DNA from: Streptomyces sp. NBC_01214 | GTDB lineage: Bacteria > Actinomycetota > Actinomycetes > Streptomycetales > Streptomycetaceae | Direction of reading: 5' to 3' | Assembly (NCBI RefSeq): GCF_026340975.1 | Contig: NZ_JAPEOS010000001.1 | Coordinates: 5,117,001 to 5,181,000, forward strand | DNA: 64,000 nt | Shown: one piece after another, positions 51,989-59,780 of the stretch | Layout of the letters: each line of letters opens with the position of its first letter | How positions within the stretch are numbered: position 1 is the first letter of the stretch | Translations under genes and position numbers: made by a program | The notes under the pieces: generated by a model | Seen by the model: the letters and a program-made list of their open reading frames with translations, nothing else | Told to the model about the DNA's origin: nothing | Databases searched by the model: none

Positions 51989-52834
51989 GTGCCCAGACTG
52001 GCAGGTGTGGCGACCATCGAAGCGATATACGGATTGGCTGGAGTGCTGGGCGGCGCAGCGATCGGCGCTGTCAGCTCCGGCCTCTTACAGCGATCGACCC
52101 GCAAGGCGAGTGAGGACGGTGTCCGACGGACGCAGTCACTGGAAGCGAAGCAGACAGCCCTCGAAGCGGCCGCTGCAGGCCGCGTCGCTACGCGCTCATG
52201 GGGCCTTTATATGGAGCTGGTGATCCAGAACCTGGAGGCCGGCCATCCCGTCGAACTCGATACCTATGACGCGACGGTCAGGGAGCAGCTCGACGTCCTC
52301 GCCACTGGTTTCTACCGGCTCGCCGCTGTCGATGGTGTCGAACTCGCCAACGTCCCTGGTGTGGGGAAACCCCGGACCGCGCTCAGCGAGACCAGCGCAC
52401 TCGTCCGTAAGGTCTTGCTCCAGCGACTTACCAACACCTCCAACACCTGCTTGGAGCACGAGCCGGCGGAACTGCGGGCAAGGGTTGAGAAAGTGAGCGA
52501 AGAAATGAACTTTCTCCTGGTGCGACTGACAGAGCACTTCAGGGGCAGCCCGCTCCCCGCCGGCATGGCCTACCAGGCCCAGCCCGTCCCATCGCTTGCC
52601 GCCCCTGACAGTGCCACTCCCATAAGCGACTATCTCGAGTTCCAGCCCTTCTGGTTCGCCGTACCCAACTCACGCCCGCTGGTATGCACGGACGACGGTG
52701 CTGCGCCAGGCATCGAGCTACAGCCTGGGTTGTGGTACCTGGCAGTCGGCAACACGAGCAGGGGTTTGATGGTCCAGGCGCAGGACGGCCAGCGTGGAAT
52801 CCTGCAGAACACCGACGGCATCCAGCGGGGATGA
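51989..52834 (+). CDS. Membrane-anchored hypothetical protein
   Basis: A 281-residue protein with GTG start at 51989 (an in-frame GTG at 52007 is an alternative, giving VATIEAIYGLAGVLGGAAIG). An N-terminal membrane segment (residues about 8-32, AIYGLAGVLGGAAIGAVSSG) is followed by a long helical region (KASEDGVRRTQSLEAKQTAL, EHEPAELRARVEKVSEEMNF) and a C-terminal beta domain (FWFAVPNSRPLVCTDDGAAP, GIELQPGLWYLAVGNTSRGL) that looks like an SH3/EF-Tu-like barrel. I do not recognise the family. The layout resembles membrane-linked sensor or effector proteins in accessory regions. Confidence 0.65.
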   Translation: MPRLAGVATIEAIYGLAGVLGGAAIGAVSSGLLQRSTRKASEDGVRRTQSLEAKQTALEAAAAGRVATRSWGLYMELVIQNLEAGHPVELDTYDATVREQLDVLATGFYRLAAVDGVELANVPGVGKPRTALSETSALVRKVLLQRLTNTSNTCLEHEPAELRARVEKVSEEMNFLLVRLTEHFRGSPLPAGMAYQAQPVPSLAAPDSATPISDYLEFQPFWFAVPNSRPLVCTDDGAAPGIELQPGLWYLAVGNTSRGLMVQAQDGQRGILQNTDGIQRG

Positions 52835-52869
52835 CTTCCTCCGCCTGATTCTGTGCGTCCGGGCAAGGA

Positions 52870-54118
52870 GTGCACGTGAAGCAGCCGGAGCCCGTGGGGA
52901 TGAGTCTGCTGGGTGGGGAGTCGGGGTGTGAGGCGTTCGCGGTGCTGTCACGCTTCCGGGCGGAGCTGTACGCGTCGATGACCGGACGTGCGGACACCTT
53001 GTTCGAGTTGACGGACGCGCTGTTATGCAGTGACGGTCCGGTTCGGACTCTGGTCGATCTCGCGCTCGCTCCCGAACATCGTCGTGGTCACGGGGCTCTG
53101 TACGGCGCCCTCAACCGAGGCCGTTTTGATGTATCGCGGCTGCGGCGGTCGCTGGCAGAGATGCCGCTGCCGAAGGCTGCGGAGGGTCGCCTGGTCCTGG
53201 CCGTCGATGTCAGTCCGTGGCTGCGGCCGGACGCCGCGACCTCGCCGGACCGCTCGTTCTGCCACACCTACGGGCGGGGGAAGACCCGGCACCGAATCAT
53301 CCCTGGCTGGCCGTACTCGTTCGTCGCCGCGCTGGAGACCGGCCGCACTTCCTGGGCCGCGATCCTGGACGCCGTCCGCCTCGGCCCGGGCGCGGACGTC
53401 GCTGCCGTCACGATCGCCCAAGTCCGCGAAGTCGTCCAGCGGCTCGTCGCCGCCGGCCAGTGGGCTCCGGGTGACCGCGACATCCTGATCGTGTTGCACG
53501 CCGGATACGACGCGCCCCGCATCGCCCACTCCCCGGGCGATCTGCCCGTCGAAATCCTCGGCCGGACGCGCTCGGACCGGGTCACGCGCCGGCCGACTCC
53601 GCCCCGCGTCTACGACCCCAAGGGCGACCGCCCAAGCACGGCACCGAACCCGCAGGGCCGCCTGGCTCGGCCACGATGGTGAACTGCCCATCATCTCCGG
53701 CACCGTCATCCGTCTCGAAGTCGAGCACCTGCCGTCCGGCGGCGACCCGAAGCCGATCTGGCTGTGGTGGTCACGAGTGGACGCCACAGCCGCGGACGTG
53801 GACCGCTGTTGGCACGCCTTTCTGCGCCGGTTCGACATCGAGCACACCTTCAGAATGATCAAACAGACCATGGGCTGGACCAAGCCGAAAGTTCGAGAAC
53901 CGGAGGCTGCCGACCGCTGGACCGGGCTGATCATCGCCGCACACACCCAGCTCCGCCTCGCCCGCCCGCCCGCTCTCGACCTGCGACGCCCCTGGGAGAA
54001 ATCGGCCGACCCGAACAGACTGACCCCAGCCCGCGTCCGCCGCGGGTTCCGGAACCTCCATCGCGGCTGCCCTCGCCAGCCGCTGTTCCCAAACCCTCCC
54101 GCCCAGGCCACGACGGCC
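52870..54118 (+). pseudogene. Degenerate NF041680-type transposase gene, split by IS110 (5' part)
   Basis: Starts VKQPEPVGMSLLGGESG-like at 52870-52900 and follows the complete relative at 40078: RLVLAVDVSPWLRPDAATSP (Asp), DILIVLHAGYDAPRIAHS (the second catalytic Asp of VFDAGYD is His here), then an internal deletion of roughly 80 codons near 53600-53680. It resumes as GELPIISGTVIRLEVEHLPS and FDIEHTFRMIKQTMGWTKPK (Glu). It reaches KPSRPGHDGP at 54118, where the IS110 element begins; the tail continues at about 55580. Loss of a catalytic Asp and the deletion make it inactive. Confidence 0.75.
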
Positions 54119-54119
54119 C

Positions 54120-54361
54120 CCCCCATTACCTTCTTGGTGGCCCCGCAATGGGGTGCCCGGCCTCCGGGTCCGGCATGACTGCTCCCCCCTGTTGAACGTA
54201 TGGCCTGGGGGGTGGTGTCACCGGCCCGGAGGCATCGACAGACCGCTGATTAGGGGCATGACCACCGGCTTCCTTCGGGAGCTTGGGAGGCTCTTCGTAA
54301 TGTGGATGTGGCGATCGGTGCCGTGGGACGGCCGGGCGGTGGGGACGACCGGAGGACGCAC
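54120..54361 (+). ncRNA. Candidate IS110 bridge RNA
   Basis: The 240-nt leader of the IS110 element is strongly structured. GCCTCCGGG-T-CCGG at 54160-54173 pairs with CCGG-CCCGGAGGC at 54221-54233 (13 pairs, one bulge). Inside it, CCCCCC (54184-54189) pairs with GGGGGG (54207-54212) and leaves a 17-base loop. A smaller hairpin (CCCC/GGGG) precedes at about 54139-54153. In IS110 elements a bridge RNA with two loops is transcribed from this position and pairs with target and donor DNA. The insertion site here is a C-rich sequence. This is an inference from position and folding by eye. Confidence 0.5.
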
Positions 54362-55564
54362 GTGATCGACACGAGTGGCATCGGCGCTTTCCTGGGCCTG
54401 GACGTCGGCAAGGGCGAACACCACGCCACCGCCGTCACCCCGGCCGGGAAGAAGGCCTTCGACAAGCGGCTGCCCAACAGCGAACCCAAGCTCCGCGAGG
54501 TGTTCGGCAAGCTACAGGCCAAGCACGGGACCGTGCTCGTGGTCGTCGACCAGCCGGCCTCCATCGGTGCCCTGCCGCTGGCGGTCGCCCGGGACATGGG
54601 CTGCCCGGTCGCCTACCTGCCCGGACTGACCATGCGGCGGATCGCCGACCTCTACCCAGGTGAGGCCAAGACCGATGCCCGCGACGCGTTCGTCATCGCG
54701 GACGCCGCCCGCGTCATGCCGCACACGCTCCGCTCGGTCGATCTCGAGGACGAGACCATCGCCGAGCTGGAGATGATCGTCGGCTTCGACGACGACCTGG
54801 CTGGCGAAGCCACCCGCATCAGCAACCGCCTGCGCGGCCTGCTGACGCAGATCCATCCGTCGCTGGAACGCGTCCTGGGGCCGCGAGTGCAGCACCCGGC
54901 CGTGCTCAGGCTGCTCGACCAGTTCGGCTCGCCCGCCCAGATACGCAAGGCCGGACGGCGTCGGCTCGTGACACTGATCCGTCCGAAGGCCCCGCGGATG
55001 GCCGAGCGTCTCGTCGATGACATCTTCACGGCCCTGGACGAGCAGACCGTCGTCGTCCCGGGCACCGACGCGGCCGCATTGATCGTTCCCAGCCTCGCGG
55101 GCTCCCTCCAGGCAGTTCTTGACCAGCGCAAACTCCTCGCCGCCCGGATCGAGGAACTGCTGGAGAACCACCCTCTTTCCAAGGTCCTGACGTCCATGCC
55201 GGGGATCGGCGTCAGGACCGGAGCCCGCATCCTCATCGACGTCGGCGACGGCAGTTCGTTCCCGTCCGCCGCCCACCTCGCCGCCTACGCCGGCCTTGCC
55301 CCAGCGACCCGCAGCTCGGGCTCGTCGATCCGTGGTGAGCAACCGTCCCGGAGAGGAAACAAGCAGCTCAAACGGGCCTTCTTCCTCTCCGCGTTCGCCG
55401 CCCTGGCCGACCCGGTCTCCAGGGCCTACTACGACAAGAAGATCAACCAGGGCAAGCACCACACCCAAGCACTCCTCTGCCTCGCGAGACGACGAGCCGA
55501 CGTGCTCTTCGCGATGCTCCGCGACGGCACTTTCTACGAACCCCAACCCGCCCCATCAGCTTGA
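54362..55564 (+). CDS. IS110-family transposase (DEDD recombinase)
   Basis: A 400-residue recombinase; the GTG at 54362 has GGAGG 6 bp upstream and is preferred over an ATG at 54302. The N-terminal RuvC-like DEDD part includes FLGLDVGKGEHHATAV (first D), VLVVVDQPASIGALPLAVAR and GEAKTDARDAFVIADAARVM (two D). The C-terminal Tnp2 part includes LTSMPGIGVRTGARILIDVG, LAAYAGLAPATRSSGSSIRG with the catalytic-type Ser, and QLKRAFFLSAFAALAD. Complete and uninterrupted, so probably functional. It uses a bridge RNA in related systems; see the leader. Confidence 0.9.
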   Translation: MIDTSGIGAFLGLDVGKGEHHATAVTPAGKKAFDKRLPNSEPKLREVFGKLQAKHGTVLVVVDQPASIGALPLAVARDMGCPVAYLPGLTMRRIADLYPGEAKTDARDAFVIADAARVMPHTLRSVDLEDETIAELEMIVGFDDDLAGEATRISNRLRGLLTQIHPSLERVLGPRVQHPAVLRLLDQFGSPAQIRKAGRRRLVTLIRPKAPRMAERLVDDIFTALDEQTVVVPGTDAAALIVPSLAGSLQAVLDQRKLLAARIEELLENHPLSKVLTSMPGIGVRTGARILIDVGDGSSFPSAAHLAAYAGLAPATRSSGSSIRGEQPSRRGNKQLKRAFFLSAFAALADPVSRAYYDKKINQGKHHTQALLCLARRRADVLFAMLRDGTFYEPQPAPSA

Positions 55565-55579
55565 CCAAACCCATAGGGG

Positions 55580-55720
55580 CACCCCCCGGCTCGAAGAACC
55601 AACGGCTGGCAACACGCCACGACGTCGGCCTCGAACTCGTCACTGGCCAGCCCTACCGCCGACCCACCCACCACCAGGCAGGCACCAAACCCCGCCGAAC
55701 TGGATCGGTCCCGTGACGGC
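55580..55720 (+). pseudogene. 3' part of the NF041680-type transposase split by IS110
   Basis: Directly after the IS110 element the frame reads PPGSKNQRLATRHDVGLELV then TGQPYRRPTHHQAGTKPRR and stops near 55718. PGSKNQRxATRxDVG is the family signature seen at the end of the complete gene at 40078 and in the fragment at 56890. The final residues have drifted. Confidence 0.7.
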
Positions 55721-55775
55721 TGCACGGATGGCCGACGCTGCGGCCATGGCGAAGCGGACGCTCTGGAGACGATCT

Positions 55776-56693
55776 CTAGCCGACCAGACGGCGGCGCCAC
55801 TCCAGGGCGGTGACGGTGATGGCCCGGCCGGGGTCACGGTCCCAATCGGCATGGAGACCGGCCGCTTCCAGGGCGGCCACGACCTCGTGGCCGATGGCCG
55901 CAGTGGTCTCGGACGAGCCGTCGAAGCCTCCGTAGAGGAGCACCAGTCCCTGGCCGGCTGCGGCGGAGTCCGTGCACTGGGAGTGGAAATAGACGAAGCC
56001 ACGGGCGTCGGTCCCGCCTTCGCCGCCGATTTCAGACTGGCCGCAGCTGCGGCAGCAGGTGAAGTTCTCGCGGGCGGTGATACCGGCCTCCTGCAGGGCG
56101 GCGAACGCGCGAGTGAGCCGCTCCGGGTCAGTCTCGCCCGGCCACCCGGCCTGCTCCGCGACACGCTCCAGCCACATCCGGTCGGCCAGCGCCTCCGCCT
56201 GCACGCGCGAGACAGGCCGGCGGTCCGCGGTGACCAGGTACTCCTCAGCGAGCTCCGCCAGTTCGGCGCGGTCCGCGTAGCCGCCGATCAGCACCTCACG
56301 GACGCGCTTCTCCAACCCCTCGCGCTCGTCTTCGTCCAGGTCCAGCGGCGGCACCTCGCGGGCGAGGCCCGTATCCAGCAGCGACCAGGCCAGACCAGCG
56401 CCCCAACCCGACCCCTGCCGGGCCCAGCCGGTCATCGCCGCAACCACGGCCTCGGAACCGTCGACCATCACCTGGAAGTGCCGGTCGGCGGCACCGTCGC
56501 GGTGCTCCAGCGTGTAATCCCCACCGGCCTGGTGCCAGACCTGGGCAAAGACGTCGGGCAGGTCGGGTATCCGATGGACCACCAGAAACCGGTCACCATC
56601 ACCGCCGATTCGCCGGACCAGCCCAGCCAACGCCTCGGCGGACACACGAACGTGCCGCTCCCCGTTCTCCGTCTTCACCACGATCTCGAGCAT
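55776..56693 (-). CDS. DUF6891 family protein
   Basis: A 305-residue protein with start at 56693 (MLEIVVKTENGERHVRVSAE). Middle part: MTGWARQGSGWGAGLAWSLL, DEDEREGLEKRVREVLIGGY. The C-terminal DUF6891 domain has ENFTCCRSCGQSEIGGEGG with clustered Cys, TDARGFVYFHSQCTDSAAAG, LVLLYGGFDGSSETTAAIGH and ALEAAGLHADWDRDPGRAIT. The CCRSCG cluster may bind metal. The function is unknown. It is intact and lies between two transposase remnants. Confidence 0.75.
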   Translation of the reverse strand: MLEIVVKTENGERHVRVSAEALAGLVRRIGGDGDRFLVVHRIPDLPDVFAQVWHQAGGDYTLEHRDGAADRHFQVMVDGSEAVVAAMTGWARQGSGWGAGLAWSLLDTGLAREVPPLDLDEDEREGLEKRVREVLIGGYADRAELAELAEEYLVTADRRPVSRVQAEALADRMWLERVAEQAGWPGETDPERLTRAFAALQEAGITARENFTCCRSCGQSEIGGEGGTDARGFVYFHSQCTDSAAAGQGLVLLYGGFDGSSETTAAIGHEVVAALEAAGLHADWDRDPGRAITVTALEWRRRLVG

Positions 56694-56889
56694 GCGCAGA
56701 CTCTGACACACCCCCCTGACAGCAGACCTCCCGGGACCCGCGACGCAGCTCACTGCGATGGCCCAGGACAACCCCGATCCCGCGCAGAAGTCCGCTCGCT
56801 CATTTCCCTGTGCCGCTGCGTGGCCCGGGCCAAGTTCTGACGGCAGCTTCTAGGCTCAGGCGCTCGTGCACGGCAAACCGAACTCAGGC

Positions 56890-57050
56890 TAAACGGCAAG
56901 CTCAGCTTGTTCTTTATCTACCAGGATCTTCCTGGTTTGCCGATGGCCTCGAGGTCTCGGGGCGTTTGACGGTCTTGCCGACGTCGTAGCGGGGTGCCCG
57001 GTGCTTGTTCTTGGCCCCGGGTGGCCGCCCGGGGCCGGTGCCTCGCGGTC
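56890..57050 (-). pseudogene. C-terminal fragment of an NF041680-type transposase
   Basis: The minus strand reads RPRGTGPGRPPGAKNKHRAP then RYDVGKTVKRPET, the C-terminal signature of this family. The A/T-rich GCTTGTTCTTTATCTACC downstream (about 56905-56925) resembles the end of the complete element near 40075. Only this tail survives. Confidence 0.65.
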
Positions 57051-57795
57051 GTTCGAGGCGCTGCCCGCGCTGTCCCCGTACCATTCGGTCTTGCCGACGG
57101 CCTCAGCACCGTGACCTGGATGAACGTAACGGCGCTCGCCGCGGTGTTCACCTGGCATAGCCAGCGGGTGCTCACGGCGGTTTCAGTCGTCCAGCATGAA
57201 GCCCAACGGCCCACGGAGGTCGGCAGGTCCGCAGTAGTGCACGCCGGTCATCCCGAGCCCGACTGCAGCTTCGACGTTCTCGAGCCGGTCATCCACAAAA
57301 AGGCACCGGTTCATGTCGACACCAACCTGCTGGGCCGCGATCTCGTAGATCTTCCGGTCCGGCTTGGCCACCCCCACCCGGGCACTGCTGACGACGTGGT
57401 CTGCGAGATCCGACAGACCCAGCGAGGCCAAATCGTCCTCCAACTCCACGGTCGCATTTGTCACCAGTACCAAGGGCACGTGCGCCCTCACCTGACGAAG
57501 CATGGCCACCACAACTTCGTCGGCCCAGAACGGCGCCTTGGCTAGCGCGGTACCCAGCTCGCGCGCCTGCACCTCCGGCACCTGACCTGCTAGGCCGACC
57601 ACAATGGACTCCACCCACTGCTGCTTGGTGATCGCCCCGAGGAGCAGCGGCAGGTCTATCTCCGGTGCAAACGCCACCCTTTCGGTTGTGCCATCCGCCA
57701 GCCCCGCACCACGCTCCAGGTTTGCCAGCTGCGTCGTGTCGTAGAAGCGGATCACGTTGTCGAGGTCGCACAGCACCGCATCGAAGGGCCTACTA

Positions 57796-58673
57796 AGGGC
57801 TGTCCCGTAACTGCAGGTCGCAGGTGAGATGATCTTGGTGTGGCTGGTGTGATTACGGCGTCGGAGCCGTCTTGGATAGCCCCGTTCACGGGGTTGAGCC
57901 CGCGCTGTTTCGGGAAGCTGGTGACCGTGCTGCGGCGCGAGGGTGCGGACGCGGTCCGCAAGGGCCGGCCGTGGAGTCTCCCGCTGGAGGACCGGGCACT
58001 GCTGGTGGCGGCGTACTGGCGCACGAACTTGACGATCCGCCAGCTCGCTCCACTCTTCGGGGTCTCGAAGTCGGCGGCCGACCGCATCATCGACCACCTC
58101 GGGCCGATGCTTGCCCTGCAGCCGCGCAAGCGGTTCGCCAAGGACACCGTGCTGATCGTGGACGGCACTCTCGTGCCCACCCGAGACCACGCCGTGGCCG
58201 AGCAGTCCAAGAACTACCGGTACTCCACGAGCCACCAGATCGTCATCGACGCCGACAGCCGCCTGGTCGTCGTAGTCGGCCGGCCGCTCGCCGGGAACCG
58301 CAACGACTGCAAGGCGTGGGAGGAATCCGGCGCCAAAGCTGCCGTCGGCAGGACACTCACGATCGCCGACGGCGGCTACCCCGGCACCGGACTCGTCATG
58401 CCCCACCGACGCCGCAAAGGCGAAGACCTGCCCGACTGGAAGCAGGCGCACAACAAGTCCCACAAGCAGGTTCGCGCCCGCGTCGAGCACGTCTTCGCCC
58501 GCATGAAGACCTGGAAGATCCTCCGCGACTGCCGCCTCAAAGGCGACGGCGTCCACCACGCCATGCTCGGTATCGCCCGCATGCACAACCTCGCCCTCGC
58601 CGGATAGGCGATCGGATCGCACTGCGACCGACCTCGCCTCAGGCGACTCAAAGATCATTTACGGGACAACCCT
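57796..58673 (+). mobile_element. IS5-like insertion sequence, copy 2 (878 bp)
   Basis: Same length (878 bp) and inverted repeats as the copy at 298-1175, in opposite orientation; flanked by TA (57794-57795 and 58674-58675). The transposase translation is identical to the other copy. It interrupts the HAD gene after its fourth codon. With the first copy it frames about 56.6 kb as a pair of inverted repeats. Confidence 0.88.
57840..58607 (+). CDS. IS5 family DDE transposase (copy 2)
   Basis: The same 255-residue protein as at 364-1131, in plus orientation, with DDE residues in LIVDGTLVP, TIADGGYPG and VEHVFARMK. Identity of the two translations indicates very recent movement or gene conversion. 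It is read opposite to the HAD gene it interrupts. Confidence 0.9.
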   Translation: MAGVITASEPSWIAPFTGLSPRCFGKLVTVLRREGADAVRKGRPWSLPLEDRALLVAAYWRTNLTIRQLAPLFGVSKSAADRIIDHLGPMLALQPRKRFAKDTVLIVDGTLVPTRDHAVAEQSKNYRYSTSHQIVIDADSRLVVVVGRPLAGNRNDCKAWEESGAKAAVGRTLTIADGGYPGTGLVMPHRRRKGEDLPDWKQAHNKSHKQVRARVEHVFARMKTWKILRDCRLKGDGVHHAMLGIARMHNLALAG

Positions 58674-58686
58674 TAGGCGTCGACAT

Positions 58687-58860
58687 GGGCCGGACGACGA
58701 CAGCTCGGGTTGCCTTGTCTGCGTAGGAGATGAGCTGTTCCGGTTGCTGGTGGACAACCGCCCGTCAATTAAGGTTCTGCACACCACCATGTGGGGCGCC
58801 CTCCACTACTTTGATTTGGCCCTTGGTGAGGTAGACGACACATCGCTAGCGACGCGCTAG
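58687..58860 (+). other. Possible short gene tail with lower-GC codons
   Basis: In one plus-strand frame, DDDSSGCLVCVGDELFRLLV, DNRPSIKVLHTTMWGALHYF and DLALGEVDDTSLATR run to a TAG at 58858-58860, before a strong terminator. Codons such as ATT, TTT, CTT and CTA are more frequent than elsewhere. No start is visible before the HAD start/IS boundary. It may be the end of a gene of foreign origin, cut in an earlier event, or chance. Confidence 0.3.
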
Positions 58861-58869
58861 GGTAAATAG

Positions 58870-58902
58870 AAAGGCCCCCCGACCGGCGCCTGGGGCTTTT
58901 CT
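58870..58902 (+). terminator. Intrinsic terminator
   Basis: GCCCC (58874-58878) pairs with GGGGC (58892-58896), with an A-rich lead (AAAG) and T-rich tail (TTTTCTCT). The A/T flanks extend the stem, so it may work in both directions. It ends the short frame at 58860 and precedes the 59158 gene. Confidence 0.75.
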
Positions 58903-59157
58903 CTACTCCATCAGGTACACCTTGTGATCGTCCAGTTGACCGGCCGCGGCCCGTCATAGCTTGTGTCGTCAACCGCCCTCGGGACTGGTAGTTCCCCTTG
59001 AGGATCTCCTTAGCCCGCCGGTGCGAGAGCCGTGCCCGGACCGTCGGCTCGCGCAGGTGTGATGGCTCGTTTGTTCGGCTGTCGCGGCGGCATCATCGCC
59101 GAGGTCGCTTTCGGGGCGGGAGGATCCTGGTGCTGTTATGCCCCGGGCGGCCATACA
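58903..59157. other. Upstream region of the 59158-61159 gene pair
   Basis: About 255 bp after the terminator without a supported gene. An in-frame ATG at 58998 would extend the next gene by 53 residues of low-complexity Arg-rich sequence, which is unlikely to be coding. The promoter of the MFS operon should be here. Confidence 0.4.
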
Positions 59158-59780
59158 TGGTGACGTCAGTTCAGGGGCATCTCGTGGCGGGTTCCTGGGG
59201 CGTTGTTGCCTCCGCCGAGATCGGCGGCGAGCTCCACCGCTACTTCATCGACCGGGACCTCGCCGGGCAGCAGCCTGTTCTGCCCGCGTCGGAACTCGCC
59301 ACCGTCACCGCCGGGATCGGCTCGTACCAGTCGATCCGTGATGACTCGTACGGCATCGGCTCCAACGTCGAGAACGGGCTAGCCGACACCATGGTTTACG
59401 ACATTCCGGCATCCTGGCCGCAGTATTTCAGCTCCCATCCCCATCTCACTCTGAAGCTGTCTCCCTTGCTGTATGACAATCCCGAGATGGACCTCCAACT
59501 CGTCGACCGCCGCGCGGACTCTCCCACCTTCGGGGCCAGCCAGATCCTCCCCTTCCCGCAGGACTCGCGGGCCGTCCTGACCATCGAACCGGGTGTGCTC
59601 ATGCGGGCCCGGGGCAGGGGGACGCTCCACTACCGGGTGGAGTACGAGGTCCACGACTCCCGCGGCACGCGCCTGCCCGAGCTCTTCGTCCCGGTCCACG
59701 CCGACGGATTACTGCCGACCTTTGACACGCCGGGTGCCGCTCTGGCGGGCAACGTCGTCCGAGAGCTGGCCTACCCGTGA
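59158..59780 (+). CDS. Hypothetical protein coupled to an MFS exporter
   Basis: The start at 59158 (MVTSVQGHLVAGSWGVVASA) gives a 207-residue protein rich in beta strands: YFIDRDLAGQQPVLPASELA, FSSHPHLTLKLSPLLYDNPE, MDLQLVDRRADSPTFGASQI, LHYRVEYEVHDSRGTRLPEL. I do not recognise the family and see no signal peptide or membrane segment. Its stop overlaps the GTG start of the MFS gene, so it is translationally coupled to it. It could be a partner enzyme for the exported compound or an accessory protein; neither can be shown. Confidence 0.65.

Larger units (their letters stand above)
54119..55579 (+). mobile_element. IS110-family element inserted in a transposase gene
   Basis: Joining the flanks at a run of C restores RPGHDGPPGSKNQRLATRHD, the expected C-terminus of the interrupted NF041680-type transposase. 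The boundaries are therefore within a few bases of 54119 and 55579; the C-run makes the exact bases ambiguous. No inverted repeats or target duplication are evident, as expected for IS110. The element has a long non-coding 5' part (about 240 nt) and almost no 3' non-coding part, the layout of the IS110 (not IS1111) group. Confidence 0.75.
57183..58686 (-). pseudogene. HAD-family hydrolase gene split by IS copy 2
   Basis: The minus-strand gene starts at ATG 58686 (MSTP), is interrupted by the IS (57796-58673) at TA, and resumes as SRPFDAVLCDLDNVIRFYD to a stop at 57183; removing the element and one TA gives an uninterrupted protein of about 206 residues. HAD motifs are motif I DLDNVI (nucleophile Asp), motif II VPLVLVTNATVELE, motif III GVAKPDRKIYEIAAQQVGVD and motif IV CLFVDDRLENVEAAVGLGM. 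It is a small phosphatase-like HAD. The IS sits after the fourth codon, so the product is lost or must use another start. Confidence 0.8.

Noticed and set aside
298..58673. Inversion of the segment between the two identical IS copies
   Set aside because: Both interrupted genes (277-1429 and 57183-58686) are restored by simple removal of the element, so the flanks of each copy still belong together.
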